From: JACADW01 sp963747985
Lineage (GTDB): Bacteria; Acidobacteriota; UBA6911
Direction of reading: 5' to 3'
DNA: 64,000 nucleotides
Assembly: GCA_963747985.1 (NCBI GenBank)
Contig: CAVVHG010000007.1
Location: 434,001-498,000 of the forward strand
Shown one piece after another: positions 35,571 through 44,725 of this stretch. A model generated the notes under the pieces. The model saw nothing but the letters and a program-made list of their open reading frames with translations. It did no database searches and had not been told where the DNA came from. A program made the translations under genes and the position numbers. Each line of letters starts with the position of its first letter. Position 1 is the first letter of the stretch.

Positions 35571-35911
35571 ATTCTCCCTGGAAACTCCCTGACGGGAATC
35601 ATTGATGAATCGGCGGGAAGGAAGCATTTGTGGACACGGGGAAACTGGCGGAGCTTTTGCCGCACCAAAGGTGCCAGCGCTGCGCACCGAAGGCGGCAAT
35701 AGCTCCGCACGCGGATCGAATCACCATTTTCGATCGGCGTTCAACCGCGTTCATCCGTGTCCCCAATCCCTTTCTCCTGGATGCTTCATGAATGATCCGG
35801 GCCCAGCCGAGTCTCCGGCTCGGGTAACCGCCGCATGATTGCGGGACGGTGGCGCACTGAGTTCCGCATCTTCGAGTGAAATAACCAGCCCCTGACCGAA
35901 ACATTCGTTGC
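35571..35911. other. Intergenic stretch
   Basis: No gene is supported in these 341 bases between the metalloprotease and the second PilX-like gene. Frames on either strand have no ribosome-binding site or family resemblance. No convincing promoter is visible. Confidence 0.4.
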
Positions 35912-37411
35912 ATGAGAGGCATCTCGATGCCGCTGCAGCGACTGTTCGACCGCGAATCCGAATCCGGTCTGGCTCTCCTCCTCACGCTTATCGCTCTGTC
36001 ACTGTTCTCCCTTATAGGGCTGCTCGCTGCCCTTGATTCAGCCTCCGAACTGCGCATAAGCGACAACCATGAAAGCCACATCCGGGCGGAAAACGCCTCC
36101 AGGGCAGGGATGAGCCATGCGCGCGAGCTGTTGCGCGGCACTGTGTTTGATGACCTTCTCGAAGGTCCTGACGGCGCTCATGACGCGAGCGCGGCATACA
36201 TCACCTATGCCAGATCGTTTGCCTTCCGCAACCCCCTCCCCTGGACACTCGCACGTTCAATCGACCTCTCAAGTCCCGTTGGCGACCTGGGCGGCATTGC
36301 CGACGACGGACTTATGAATACGGGCTTCTTTGGAGGAACCGCCGGCGTCGCACTCATTCCCATGACCGGGGTGGCTCTGATGACAGCTCATACCGGTGAC
36401 CCGACCGGGACCGTGTCTTCCCGCTATTTCGTAAAGATCACCGACAACAACGGCGAGGCCTCCGAAGTGGCCGGCGATGCCGTCGACAATCCGTTTCATG
36501 ACGGTGACGGCATTGTTATCGTCCGATCGCTCGGTATAGCAAGAACGATCAACGAGCAGCTCGGTTCGCTCAAGCAGTGGAACTCTGTGGCCGTGACTGA
36601 GTCGCGGTTCCGGTTGCGTCGCCTCTTTGATCTTGATGCGGCGCTGGTCGTGCAGGCAAGGGAAGTTCAGCCCGGCGCGGGCGAGATCTTCAGCGGCAAC
36701 GTATTCCTTTTCGAGGGAGGGGCAGGTCACTTCGGGATTGGCGCGGTCGACGTCGACCTGCTGGACGGGATTTCCCCGACGCAGCAGATCGCCTCTGCGG
36801 TGATGGTGAGCCAGGCCGCCGGTATCCGGGGTGCTGGGCTGTCACCGTCGGTCGCAGACCTGGGCGCGGCGTTTGCGGGCGACGCCGACAAGAAGCCGGC
36901 GCTCGATCCAGCATACTTGCGGAATCTCGTGCGCGAGGAGATACCCCGGTTTGCGGACACGGTGCTCCTGGGGAGCCAAAACTGGGGCGGCGCAACCGCG
37001 CCGGACCTCGGCCACTACAACCTGGATCTGCCAGGGTCTGCCCCCGGGCAAACGCCGAAGGTGACGTTTGTCGACGGCGACCTTGCCATCGAGGGACCGA
37101 TCGAAGGCGCCGGAATCCTGGTTGTCACGGGAAGGCTGCAGGTAACCGGCGCTTTCGCGTTCTGCGGCCTCATCCTGGCGGTAGGGGCCGGAGAACTCAA
37201 TGCTTACTCATGGAATCCCGGAGTCGTGGGCGGCCTCTACCTGTCGGCGCTTGTCGGATCAGAGGGCGAGGCAGGCTGGGGGACTGTCCGGCTGTCCGTT
37301 TCCGGGGAGACGACTATTGCCATGAACGATGGGGCAATCGCGATGGCGCTGCGCCTGCTGCCGCCGGTGCAGATCAGTTGCAGGGAAATCACCCGGACCC
37401 TCGATCCTTAG
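35912..37411 (+). CDS. PilX-like pilus assembly protein (intact paralog)
   Basis: A 499-residue membrane-anchored protein with the PilX N-terminal pattern: ESGLALLLTLIALSLFSLIGLLAAL (about residues 18-42) followed by SASELRISDNHESHIRAENASRAGMSHAREL. The large exported remainder ends in a repetitive beta-strand region (GILVVTGRLQVTGAFAFCGLILAVG) as seen in exported polymer-like folds. PilX-type proteins are minor pilins that prime type IV pilus or secretion pseudopilus assembly; this is much longer than typical PilX and no other pil genes are in the window, so the exact role is open. An alternative ATG five codons in is possible. It is the intact duplicate of the frameshifted gene at 31579-33098. 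Confidence 0.8.
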   Translation: MRGISMPLQRLFDRESESGLALLLTLIALSLFSLIGLLAALDSASELRISDNHESHIRAENASRAGMSHARELLRGTVFDDLLEGPDGAHDASAAYITYARSFAFRNPLPWTLARSIDLSSPVGDLGGIADDGLMNTGFFGGTAGVALIPMTGVALMTAHTGDPTGTVSSRYFVKITDNNGEASEVAGDAVDNPFHDGDGIVIVRSLGIARTINEQLGSLKQWNSVAVTESRFRLRRLFDLDAALVVQAREVQPGAGEIFSGNVFLFEGGAGHFGIGAVDVDLLDGISPTQQIASAVMVSQAAGIRGAGLSPSVADLGAAFAGDADKKPALDPAYLRNLVREEIPRFADTVLLGSQNWGGATAPDLGHYNLDLPGSAPGQTPKVTFVDGDLAIEGPIEGAGILVVTGRLQVTGAFAFCGLILAVGAGELNAYSWNPGVVGGLYLSALVGSEGEAGWGTVRLSVSGETTIAMNDGAIAMALRLLPPVQISCREITRTLDP

Positions 37412-38137
37412 TCAGTGCGTATCCTGCGGGCGCGTCCTGTCGATTACCTCGTCGGAGAGTTCGTTCGTGTCGTCGGCCTTTCGGGGAAAGTGGCAGGCGA
37501 GGGCCTCGCCGCATCTCGCGACGGCGGAGCAGATCCCCGAACGGGCCTGTCCCTGCCTGATCCCCTGGATGATCAGATCGCGAACCTCCTTCCAGTGCTC
37601 ATCACCCATCTTTTCGTGGATCGCTTTGTCTCCCAGGACCACGACACGCCTCTCCAGGATGGAGAGGTAGATGAGGACGCCGTTCGAATCGCGGGTTCGG
37701 TAGAGGCCGCTGGAGTAAAACTCCGTAAACGCTGCATCCCGCACACGCGCTTCCAGCTCGCGCTCCGGAATGCACCACCTGCGCCATGTGACTCGTGCGG
37801 CCAGCGCGTAGAGGACGGCAAACGAAAGAATCTCCGTCCAGAGAACAGCATTGACAGAGTGTTGGCCGGGGATGACGAGGTAGAGGGCCGTAATCGCGGC
37901 CATGCCGGTCAGGGCCAGCTGAAGGTGAGAATGCCGGTAGCGTCCCGACGCCTCGGCGACGGCGAAGACGATTTCGCCGGACGTTCCTGCTTCGGCTTTC
38001 CCGATCGCCCCGGATATCGCCTTCTTGTCTTCCTCAGTCAATCTGACTGTTGAGAATCCCAAGAATCGCTTCTCCTGTTCCGAAATCAGGTGTACTTCGA
38101 GCTCTTCGAGTCTTCGAGGTGAACCTGGCAGAAGCAC
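37412..38137 (-). CDS. TPM-domain membrane protein
   Basis: A 241-residue protein of the TPM (TLP18.3/Psb32/MOLO-1) family with two membrane helices (about residues 75-92 and 99-115, ALTGMAAITALYLVIPG and ILSFAVLYALAARV). The TPM core has EDKKAISGAIGKAEAGTSGEIVFAV, AFTEFYSSGLYRTRDSNGVLIYLSILERRVVVLGD and IHEKMGDEHWKEVRDLI. The start is GTG (38137) with an in-frame stop four codons upstream; the ribosome-binding site is poor. It is the third gene of a lemA-TPM-TPM cluster common in bacteria, whose function is poorly defined but linked to envelope homeostasis in some species. C-terminal 30 residues are polar. Confidence 0.8.
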   Translation of the reverse strand: MLLPGSPRRLEELEVHLISEQEKRFLGFSTVRLTEEDKKAISGAIGKAEAGTSGEIVFAVAEASGRYRHSHLQLALTGMAAITALYLVIPGQHSVNAVLWTEILSFAVLYALAARVTWRRWCIPERELEARVRDAAFTEFYSSGLYRTRDSNGVLIYLSILERRVVVLGDKAIHEKMGDEHWKEVRDLIIQGIRQGQARSGICSAVARCGEALACHFPRKADDTNELSDEVIDRTRPQDTH

Positions 38138-38191
38138 CTCCGAGCATCAGAGAGCTCTGAGAATCTCCAGCAACCGTGGTAAAAGGCGAAT

Positions 38192-39082
38192 CTACCACCT
38201 GCCTGAGGCCCCGCCGCCGCCGAATCCACCGCCACCGCCTGAAAACCCGCCAAATCCTCCTCCGCCCGAAAAGCCTCCTCCCGAGAACCCGCCGCCTCCG
38301 GGGAAGATGAAAGGGCCGCGGGATCCGCGGGACCTGTGGCCTGCGGGTGATCGCGAGCCCGCCCGGACCAGGAAGCCCGCGACGGCACCTGCGGCAGCAC
38401 CCAATATGCCGCCTACGCTCATCGGCAGGAGGCCTGCGCCCGCAAGTGAGTACGCCAGGAGCAACCCCGCCCCGCCTCCTATCAGCAGCCCCCCTATCGC
38501 GCCCGTTGCGCTCAGAACCCAGAGCAGCGGGAAGAGCAGCGCGATGATCCAGTCGAATCGTCTCGTCGCCCCCTTTTGACCGGTTCCTGTCCGGCCCGAG
38601 CCCTGGTATTCCCCCCGGACGGTCTGGATGATCGCTGTAACGCCGGCATCCATTCCCGCATAGAAGTTACCCTGCCTGAAGTACGGGATGATTTCGTTCT
38701 GGATTATCTGGCGGGACCGCGCGTCGGTCAGCTTCCCCTCGAGCCCGTAGCCGACCTCGATCCTTATCGCCCTCTCCTTGAGCGCAATCAGGAGCAGCGC
38801 CCCGTTGTCACGCCCTTTCTGCCCGAGTCGCCAGGCTGTGGCCACGCGTTCCGAGAAGTCTTCGAGAACCTCTCCCTCCAGGCTCGGGATGACGAGCACC
38901 GCAACCTGCGTGGAATCAGACGCCTCCAGGTCACGCAGCTTTGAATCCAGGGCCGAGATCTCTTCGGGCGACAGCAGGCCGGCGAGGTCCGTAACCCGCG
39001 CCTGCAGGTGCGGCACCTCGAGACCCGCTGCATGCAGCGGGAATGCGAGGAGCAGGACAAGGGCGAGAAACAGGTGTGCCAT
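38192..39082 (-). CDS. TPM-domain protein with glycine-rich tail (YgcG family)
   Basis: A 296-residue envelope protein. Signal peptide (MAHLFLALVLLLAFPLHAAG, about 20 residues), then a TPM domain (about 22-155: VTDLAGLLSPEEISALDSKL, VAVLVIPSLEGE, GALLLIALKERAIRIEVGYGLEGKLTDARSRQII). Two or three membrane helices follow (about 175-240), and the protein ends in a Gly/Phe/Ser-rich tail (repeats of GGG-F-SGG). This layout is typical of YgcG-like proteins encoded next to lemA. The tail is low complexity and may be surface-exposed. It lies 13 bases from lemA upstream and 54 bases from the second TPM gene downstream. Confidence 0.87.
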   Translation of the reverse strand: MAHLFLALVLLLAFPLHAAGLEVPHLQARVTDLAGLLSPEEISALDSKLRDLEASDSTQVAVLVIPSLEGEVLEDFSERVATAWRLGQKGRDNGALLLIALKERAIRIEVGYGLEGKLTDARSRQIIQNEIIPYFRQGNFYAGMDAGVTAIIQTVRGEYQGSGRTGTGQKGATRRFDWIIALLFPLLWVLSATGAIGGLLIGGGAGLLLAYSLAGAGLLPMSVGGILGAAAGAVAGFLVRAGSRSPAGHRSRGSRGPFIFPGGGGFSGGGFSGGGGFGGFSGGGGGFGGGGASGRW

Positions 39083-39094
39083 CTTTGAACCCGT

Positions 39095-39697
39095 CTACTT
39101 GGTGAAGTCCACGACCGGGGCCTTTTCGCTTCCGGGCGCGGCCTCAAAGTAGGCCTTCTCCTTGAAGTTGAAGAAGCCTGCGAGCATGTTGACCGGAAAC
39201 TGCTTTATCCGGGTGTTGTAGGCCTGTGCGGATTCATTGAATCTCTTGCGTTCCACCGCGATCCGGTTTTCCGTACCCTCAAGCTGGCTTTGAAGCTCGA
39301 GGAAGTTCTGGTTCGCCTTGAGTTCCGGATAGTTCTCGACGACAAGCATTAAGCGGGAGAGCGCGCTGCCGAGACTGTCCTGTGCCTGTTGGAACTTGGC
39401 CATCTCGGCCGGGTTGTTCAGCATTTCCTGGGTCACGCGTATCGACCCTACTTTCGATCGCGACTCTGTGACGGCTTCAAACACCTCGCGCTCATGAGTC
39501 GCATACCCTTTGACGGTGGCGACCAGGTTCGGCACAAGGTCCGCCCTTCTCTGGTAAACGTTTTGAACCTGTGCCCATTTGGCGGTTACATCCTGGTCCA
39601 ATACGACGATGCCGTTGTAGGTCGACTGCACCCAGAAAAACAGAAGCAGCCCGACGACTACCAGTGCCCCGAGGCACCCCAAGAGCCATCCCTTCAT
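39095..39697 (-). CDS. lemA: LemA family protein
   Basis: A 200-residue membrane-tethered helical protein. One N-terminal membrane helix (WLLGCLGALVVVGLLLFFW), then the family signature YNGIVVLDQDVTAKWAQVQNVYQRRADLVPNLVATVKGYATHEREVFEAVTESRS, and PELKANQNFLELQSQLEGTENRIAVERKRFNESAQAYNTRIKQFP. It is followed downstream by two TPM genes, the standard lemA cluster. Function is unresolved in the family; it probably works with the TPM proteins at the cell envelope. ATG 39697 is the natural start. Confidence 0.93.
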   Translation of the reverse strand: MKGWLLGCLGALVVVGLLLFFWVQSTYNGIVVLDQDVTAKWAQVQNVYQRRADLVPNLVATVKGYATHEREVFEAVTESRSKVGSIRVTQEMLNNPAEMAKFQQAQDSLGSALSRLMLVVENYPELKANQNFLELQSQLEGTENRIAVERKRFNESAQAYNTRIKQFPVNMLAGFFNFKEKAYFEAAPGSEKAPVVDFTK

Positions 39698-39827
39698 GTT
39701 TCCCCCTCCTCTTTCTCCAAGTTCAGATGCCCGACGAAATATAGCATCCGTGTTTGCCGGTTATTCGCCCCATCCTGGTTGCGCGACCGGTTTTGCCGTC
39801 AACTCCCCGAGCCCGTCCGGGCCCGGG

Positions 39828-40889
39828 TCAAAACCCTACGCAGACTGGTTCCAGTTCCAGCGCAATGCCGAAAACGGATTGGACTCGCCCGCGGATCTGC
39901 TGCGCGAATGCGAGAACTTCCGCGGCAGTCGCTCCCGGGCGAGTGACTATGGCCAGTGCGTGCCTGCTCGAGACGGCAACGTGTCCCGTGCCGAAGCCCT
40001 TCTTGATCCCCGTCCGCTCTATCAACCAGGCTGCCGGAATCTTGCAGTATCCCGCAGCGGTTCTGAATCGCGGCAGTCTTTGCGATTCCGTCAGGAGACC
40101 GAGACGCCGGGCTGCCGCCTCGGCATCCTGGAGGTCTTCGTCTCCGATCACCGGATTCTTGAAGAACGATCCTGCTGTTCTGCTCTCCGGATCGGCCGGG
40201 TCGAGGAGCATGCCTTTGGACTGGCGGATCAGGAGCACAGCCTGACGGACCTCCCATGGCGACGCCGCCCCGGCTCTGCCGCCGAAGAAGCTTTCCACGT
40301 CCGGGTACGTGACGGACGGCTGACCTCCGGGTTTGAGTTCAAACGTTACCGACAGTATCACGAAACGGTCGCGCTGGCCGGTGCAGAAAGCAGACGTACG
40401 GTATGCGAAGCCGCAATCAGGGTTGCTCAGCTCTCGTATCGTTCGGTCCTTTCGATCGACGACGCGGACCGAGTGGATGGTCTCGCCGACCTCCTCGCCG
40501 TACGCGCCCACGTTCTGCACCGGCGTCGCTCCGACAGTGCCGGGGATTCCGCTCAGGCATTCGATGCCGGCCATCTCGTGCTTCACCGAGAAGCGAACGA
40601 AGGTATCCCACTCTTCTCCCGCGGCGGCCGTCAGGAGGGTGGACCCGTCGACCTCGATCCCCTTGTTGGCGATCCGCAGCACCAGGCCGGGGAATCCGGC
40701 ATCTGCGAAAAGAACGTTGCTTCCACTTCCAAGGACAAAGACAGGCCAGCCTTCGGAGGAAGCCCAATCGAGGGCTGCCAGGGCCTGCTCTTCGGTCACA
40801 GCCTCGACCATGCGACGCGCCGGGCCTCCCACGCCCAGGGTGGTGTACTGCGCCAGCGGCACGTTCTCAGCAGTTGTCAATGGCGGCAC
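39828..40889 (-). CDS. murB: UDP-N-acetylenolpyruvoylglucosamine reductase
   Basis: A flavoenzyme of 353 residues that reduces UDP-GlcNAc-enolpyruvate to UDP-MurNAc in peptidoglycan synthesis. Visible motifs: YTTLGVGGPARRMVEA, VFVLGSGSNVLFADAGFPGLVL with FAD contacts, the IPGTVGATPVQNVGAYGEEV segment, YRTSAFCTGQRDRFVILSVTF with the catalytic Ser/Cys-type region, and a C-terminal SFFKNP and GHVAVSSRHALAIV. It is the longer type I form. I start at GTG 40889 because GGAGGT lies about nine bases upstream; a frame to 40955 would add 22 untypical residues. Confidence 0.94.
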   Translation of the reverse strand: MPPLTTAENVPLAQYTTLGVGGPARRMVEAVTEEQALAALDWASSEGWPVFVLGSGSNVLFADAGFPGLVLRIANKGIEVDGSTLLTAAAGEEWDTFVRFSVKHEMAGIECLSGIPGTVGATPVQNVGAYGEEVGETIHSVRVVDRKDRTIRELSNPDCGFAYRTSAFCTGQRDRFVILSVTFELKPGGQPSVTYPDVESFFGGRAGAASPWEVRQAVLLIRQSKGMLLDPADPESRTAGSFFKNPVIGDEDLQDAEAAARRLGLLTESQRLPRFRTAAGYCKIPAAWLIERTGIKKGFGTGHVAVSSRHALAIVTRPGATAAEVLAFAQQIRGRVQSVFGIALELEPVCVGF

Positions 40890-40972
40890 GCGAGAAACAC
40901 CTCCGAACAGGCATGGTCGATTACCAATCGTCCGGCAGATGCACGAGCCGGTCAAGCGAATTCAAAGTGGGT

Positions 40973-40989
40973 CCGCCGCGCCGCGGCGG
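40973..40989. repeat. GC-rich palindrome
   Basis: CCGCCGC and GCGGCGG around a 3-base centre, in the gap between murB and the CDGSH gene. It resembles, but is not the same as, the 21-bp palindrome at 30543 and 50424. Confidence 0.4.
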
Positions 40990-41180
40990 GCCAAAGCGCT
41001 CTGCCGATGCATCGCGCCCGCTCCTCCCCGCCGGGGCCGCACCGATGACTACAGCTTTGCGTTGTGGCAGAATAGGCTGGCGGGTCGCCCGTCGCCTGAT
41101 CCCTGTCCCGCTCTCGGCCTGCCTGCCGGGTGAACATCATGAACGGGCGGCCGCAACAACCATAATGGGAGCGCTTTCGA

Positions 41181-41420
41181 ATGAGTGATGTGACCATCAT
41201 CTGTCGCGATAATGGCCCGCTTCGTGTGGCGGGCAAGTTCGTGATCCAGGACGCGCAAGGCAACACCTTCGATCTCTCAGGGCGCGAAACGATCTCACTT
41301 TGCCGCTGCGGCGCTTCTGCCAACAAGCCCTTCTGTGACGGTGCGCATCGCCAGACGGGCTTCTCGTCCGCGGTGCAGGCGACCAAGCTCCCGCAACCTG
41401 CAGCGAACCCAAGTACGTGA
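41181..41420 (+). CDS. CDGSH iron-sulfur domain protein
   Basis: A 79-residue protein with the CDGSH [2Fe-2S] motif, CRCGASANKPFCDGAH (about residues 45-60), giving three Cys and one His ligands. The N-terminal half (VTIICRDNGPLRVAGKFVIQDAQGN) is a small beta-rich module often found before the motif. No transmembrane segment, so it is cytosolic, unlike animal mitoNEET. It may act in redox or cluster transfer; the partner is unknown. Its stop is four bases ahead of the GTG start of the DUF1624-type membrane protein, so the two are probably co-translated. Confidence 0.92.
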   Translation: MSDVTIICRDNGPLRVAGKFVIQDAQGNTFDLSGRETISLCRCGASANKPFCDGAHRQTGFSSAVQATKLPQPAANPST

Positions 41421-41424
41421 AACC

Positions 41425-42612
41425 GTGCCGGTAATTGACCAGGTCAGGCCCGTTTCACCCGAAATCCACGCGCCGCCCGGGAAAGTCGGCGTCCGGTATG
41501 GTTTTGTCGACCTTCTCCGAGGTCTTGCTCTTGTGGTGATGGTCGAGACCCATGTGGTCAATGCATACTTGCCTGCCGCACTTCGCCAGGGCCCATTCTT
41601 CTTCTGGCTCGCCTTTCTCAACGGCCTGGTGGCCCCTTCTTTCCTGTTCGCCTCAGGGTTTTCGCTCGTCCTGCAGGGAAGCAGGTACTGGAACGACTGG
41701 CTGCGTTTTCGCCCACCGTTCTGGAGGCAACTCCGCCGGCTCGGATTCATCGTGATTCTGGGCTACCTCATCCACGCGCAGCACTTGAGGTTGAGCCAGT
41801 ACCTCGGCTCGCAGGATCCGGATGTCTGGCGGCGTGCCCTTCAGGTAGACATACTTCAGTGCATCGTGGCGTCCCTCTTAATCGTGCACATGCTGATTCC
41901 CGCAGTGAGGACCCGTGCACGGCTGGCGTATGCGGTCGCCGCTCTTGCGATCGCCGTCTCTTTGGCCACCCCGTCGATCTGGGCGATGGACTTCACGGGA
42001 CGCCTGCCGCTTGCCGTCGCGCTGTTTCTGAATCCCGGAGGCATCTCCCTTTTCCCGATCTTCCCCTGGGCTGCCTTTCTGCTTGCCGGAAGCAGTGCCT
42101 CCTGCCTGTTCCTCTCCGCGGTAGAGCGGGGCGTTCTGCCGCAATTCATGCGCCGGCTCGCGCTGGCGGGGGCAGGACTGATCGGCACGGGACTCGTGGG
42201 CCGTCTCGCTGCTTTCTCGCTTCCCGGCGACCAGGATTTCTTCCTGACCAGCCCGCTGTATGTGGCTATCCGGCTGGGCTGTGTCCTGCTCTTGCTCGCA
42301 GCACTGTGGAGGGTCGAGCGAAGCCGAGTCTGGTTCCCGCAGACTGTTGTGACCGCCGGACAGGAATCGCTGCTCGTCTACGGGCTCCATCTCTTTGTGA
42401 TCTTCGGCCTACTGCGGAACAGGTACTTGGGGAAGATCTTCGGCCTCGAGATGGGATACGCGGGCTGCTTCATCCTCAGCGCCCTGCTGATTCTCCTCAT
42501 GCTTTGGGCGGCGCACTTCTGGCACGCTTTCAAGAGGCAGCACACCGTGGTAATCCGGCGGACGCAGGCAGTTGTGCTGGCGGCTCTGGCTGCAGTCTTC
42601 CTGCTCGGGTAG
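41425..42612 (+). CDS. DUF1624 / heparan-alpha-glucosaminide N-acetyltransferase-like membrane protein
   Basis: A multi-pass inner-membrane protein of about 395 residues with some ten predicted helices. The N-terminal RYGFVDLLRGLALVVMVETHVVNAYLP contains the family Arg/Glu/His pattern (DLLRG and ETH) typical of DUF1624 and of acyltransferase 3-type relatives, and the C-terminal GQESLLVYGLHLFVIFGLLRNR is also characteristic. It may transfer an acyl group to a sugar or lipid at the membrane; the substrate is unknown. I start at GTG 41425, four bases after the CDGSH stop; a frame from 41335 would overlap that gene and lacks a leader pattern. No other acyltransferase gene is beside it. Confidence 0.8.
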   Translation: MPVIDQVRPVSPEIHAPPGKVGVRYGFVDLLRGLALVVMVETHVVNAYLPAALRQGPFFFWLAFLNGLVAPSFLFASGFSLVLQGSRYWNDWLRFRPPFWRQLRRLGFIVILGYLIHAQHLRLSQYLGSQDPDVWRRALQVDILQCIVASLLIVHMLIPAVRTRARLAYAVAALAIAVSLATPSIWAMDFTGRLPLAVALFLNPGGISLFPIFPWAAFLLAGSSASCLFLSAVERGVLPQFMRRLALAGAGLIGTGLVGRLAAFSLPGDQDFFLTSPLYVAIRLGCVLLLLAALWRVERSRVWFPQTVVTAGQESLLVYGLHLFVIFGLLRNRYLGKIFGLEMGYAGCFILSALLILLMLWAAHFWHAFKRQHTVVIRRTQAVVLAALAAVFLLG

Positions 42613-42655
42613 GTTGGATGACGTGCGGCGCAGACGCAGGCCCGCGGCGCCGCGC

Positions 42656-44725
42656 TCAGCGGGAAAGAGCCTGCTGCGCCCCGGCCTGAGGAGTCCCGAA
42701 CGGCGTGCGGAGAAAGGCAAGGAACTCCTCCGGCTTCCTCGTCATTCCCGGGAAAGTCGCGATCTTCCTCCCCTGCGAATCCAGGATGGCGTACAGCGGG
42801 AGAGCCACCGTCCCGAACTGCTCTTTCTGGTAGGTCTGATTCGCCTCGTATTGCCGGCCTTCCCCATCGGTGAAGAGCTGGAGCCTCACATACTTCTCCA
42901 GCTCGTTCTGCACTGCTGTCAGCGGGAAGATGTTGGATTCCATCCAGCGACAGTTTGTGCAGGTGTATCCGGTAAAATCGATGAAGATCGGCTTGTTTTC
43001 CCGGCGCGCCAATGCGAATGCCGTTTCCCTGCTGGTCTGCCACTCCAGGGCTTTGCCGGCGGCGCCGCCTCCCGTCAATGCCACGGCACCCGAAGTGCGT
43101 GGCGGCAGGAAAGCGTCGAGCTCCCCGAGGCTTCCTCCCATCAACCCCGTAAAAAGGTAGAAGCCGAGGGACAGGAAGGTCATCGCGGAGGTCATCCGGA
43201 TCGCACCGAGGCTCTCGATGGGACTGTCATGGGGGAACCGGAACTTGCCGAGCAGGTAGAGCGTCGCCATGAGGGCAATCGCGATCCAGATTGCGAGCAC
43301 GACCTCCCGTGTGAAAAATCGCCAGTGCCAGACGAGATCGACATTCGAAATGAACTTCATTGCCGCGGCGACTTCCAGGAATCCCATCGTGACCTTGACG
43401 GAGTTCAGCCATCCGCCGCTCTTTGGGAGCGCGGTCAGTGCCCCGGGAAGAAGAGCCAGGATGAAGAAGGGAGAAGCGAAAACCACCGAGAAACCCAGCA
43501 TGCCAAGGACGGGCCACATCCACTCCCCCTGCGAGGTCGCGACGAGGACTGTGCCCACAAAAGGGACCGTGCACGTGAAACTCGTAAGTGTGAAAGTCAG
43601 CCCCATCAGGAGAGTCTGGGCGTAACTGCCTCCGCTGCCCGCACTTGACAACCTGGTCAGGATCCCGGAAGGAACGCTGATTTGGTAGAACCCGAAAAGA
43701 TTGAACGCAAACCCGAGGAAGATCAGCGTGACGAGCAGATTGACCCAGGGATTGGCGGCGAATTGATTGATGCCTGTAGCCCCGAGCAATGCGGCGAGGC
43801 CGATGCCGAGCACGGTGAAAGTGAAGACGATGCCCAGGCTGTATACCAGGGCCTGCTTCAGGACCCCGGCCCTGTTCTTCTCGGCGTTCTTGGTGAAATA
43901 GGAGACGGTTATGGGGATCATCGGAAAGACACATGGGGTTGCCAGGGAAACCGCCCCCATGGTCATTGCCAGCCACATGAAGGGGAGCAAACCGCTTGCC
44001 CTTGCCTCCTGGATATCTGCTGCCGTTCCGACAACCGTGCGCTCGACCTGCGACCCGGCTTCGCGCGCAGGCGCAACCGGCGTCGAGGGAATTGCCTGTC
44101 CGGTCGCCGCCGCTGCCGCACTGGTCTGCGTGACCGCGGACCGCCTGGGCGGTTCGCTGTTTCCCTGCGGAATCTTTGGCTGTTCCGGCGGCGGTGGGGT
44201 CACGACGGGGGGTGTCACGGTCCCGGATGCGGCCCCGGTTGTGACGAGCACCTTCAGCGGTATCGGAACACGTCTCGGCGGCAGGCACATCTTCTCGTCG
44301 CAGACCTGGTAGACCGCCTGCATTTGCAGGTCGTATTCCCGGGGGGCGGCATCAGGCGATACTCTGACAGGAATCCAGAAATCCGCTTCGCCCTTGAAGT
44401 ACTCCGTATCGATGCCGAAGTTCGGATCGAATTCGGTCGTCGGCGTAGATTGACGCGGCTTGCCGAATACCTCGAAGGGGGTACCGGGTGCGATGTTGAA
44501 GCGAGTCGGATTAGGGCCGCCGGGAGGTTGCGTGGCGGAGTAGAGGTGCCAGATACCTTCAATGGTGGCGGTGATCCTCACCTCGAACAATTCCCCCGGC
44601 CGGACCGTTGCCGACGAAACCTGGGCGGTCCATTGAACAGGGGTTCTCCCGGCGTACTGACCCTGGAGGCCGGCCGGTAGCAGGCCAACAAGGCAAAACA
44701 TCAGCGTCTTTCTGAAAGGCACCAT
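42656..44725 (-). CDS. dsbD: Thiol:disulfide interchange protein DsbD-type
   Basis: About 689 residues. A signal peptide (VPFRKTLMFCLVGLLPAGLQG) leads into an N-terminal DsbD-alpha-like domain with CDEKMCLPP (about residue 110, the pair that takes electrons). A Pro-rich linker (about 160-230) is followed by a membrane domain of eight helices (about 245-560, ATPCVFPMIPITVSYF and SFTCTVPFVGTVLVA with the conserved Cys), and a C-terminal thioredoxin domain with CTNC (YTCTNCRWMESNIFPL). It carries electrons from cytosolic thioredoxin to periplasmic partners. I start at ATG 44725; a longer frame reaches 44779. It follows the HEAT gene in the same orientation, about 260 bases away. Confidence 0.9.
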   Translation of the reverse strand: MVPFRKTLMFCLVGLLPAGLQGQYAGRTPVQWTAQVSSATVRPGELFEVRITATIEGIWHLYSATQPPGGPNPTRFNIAPGTPFEVFGKPRQSTPTTEFDPNFGIDTEYFKGEADFWIPVRVSPDAAPREYDLQMQAVYQVCDEKMCLPPRRVPIPLKVLVTTGAASGTVTPPVVTPPPPEQPKIPQGNSEPPRRSAVTQTSAAAAATGQAIPSTPVAPAREAGSQVERTVVGTAADIQEARASGLLPFMWLAMTMGAVSLATPCVFPMIPITVSYFTKNAEKNRAGVLKQALVYSLGIVFTFTVLGIGLAALLGATGINQFAANPWVNLLVTLIFLGFAFNLFGFYQISVPSGILTRLSSAGSGGSYAQTLLMGLTFTLTSFTCTVPFVGTVLVATSQGEWMWPVLGMLGFSVVFASPFFILALLPGALTALPKSGGWLNSVKVTMGFLEVAAAMKFISNVDLVWHWRFFTREVVLAIWIAIALMATLYLLGKFRFPHDSPIESLGAIRMTSAMTFLSLGFYLFTGLMGGSLGELDAFLPPRTSGAVALTGGGAAGKALEWQTSRETAFALARRENKPIFIDFTGYTCTNCRWMESNIFPLTAVQNELEKYVRLQLFTDGEGRQYEANQTYQKEQFGTVALPLYAILDSQGRKIATFPGMTRKPEEFLAFLRTPFGTPQAGAQQALSR

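Noticed and set aside
38192..38330. Tandem repeat or CRISPR-like pattern in the C-rich plus-strand sequence
   Set aside because: This is the Gly-rich tail of the TPM/YgcG-like protein read on the other strand, not a CRISPR or structural repeat.
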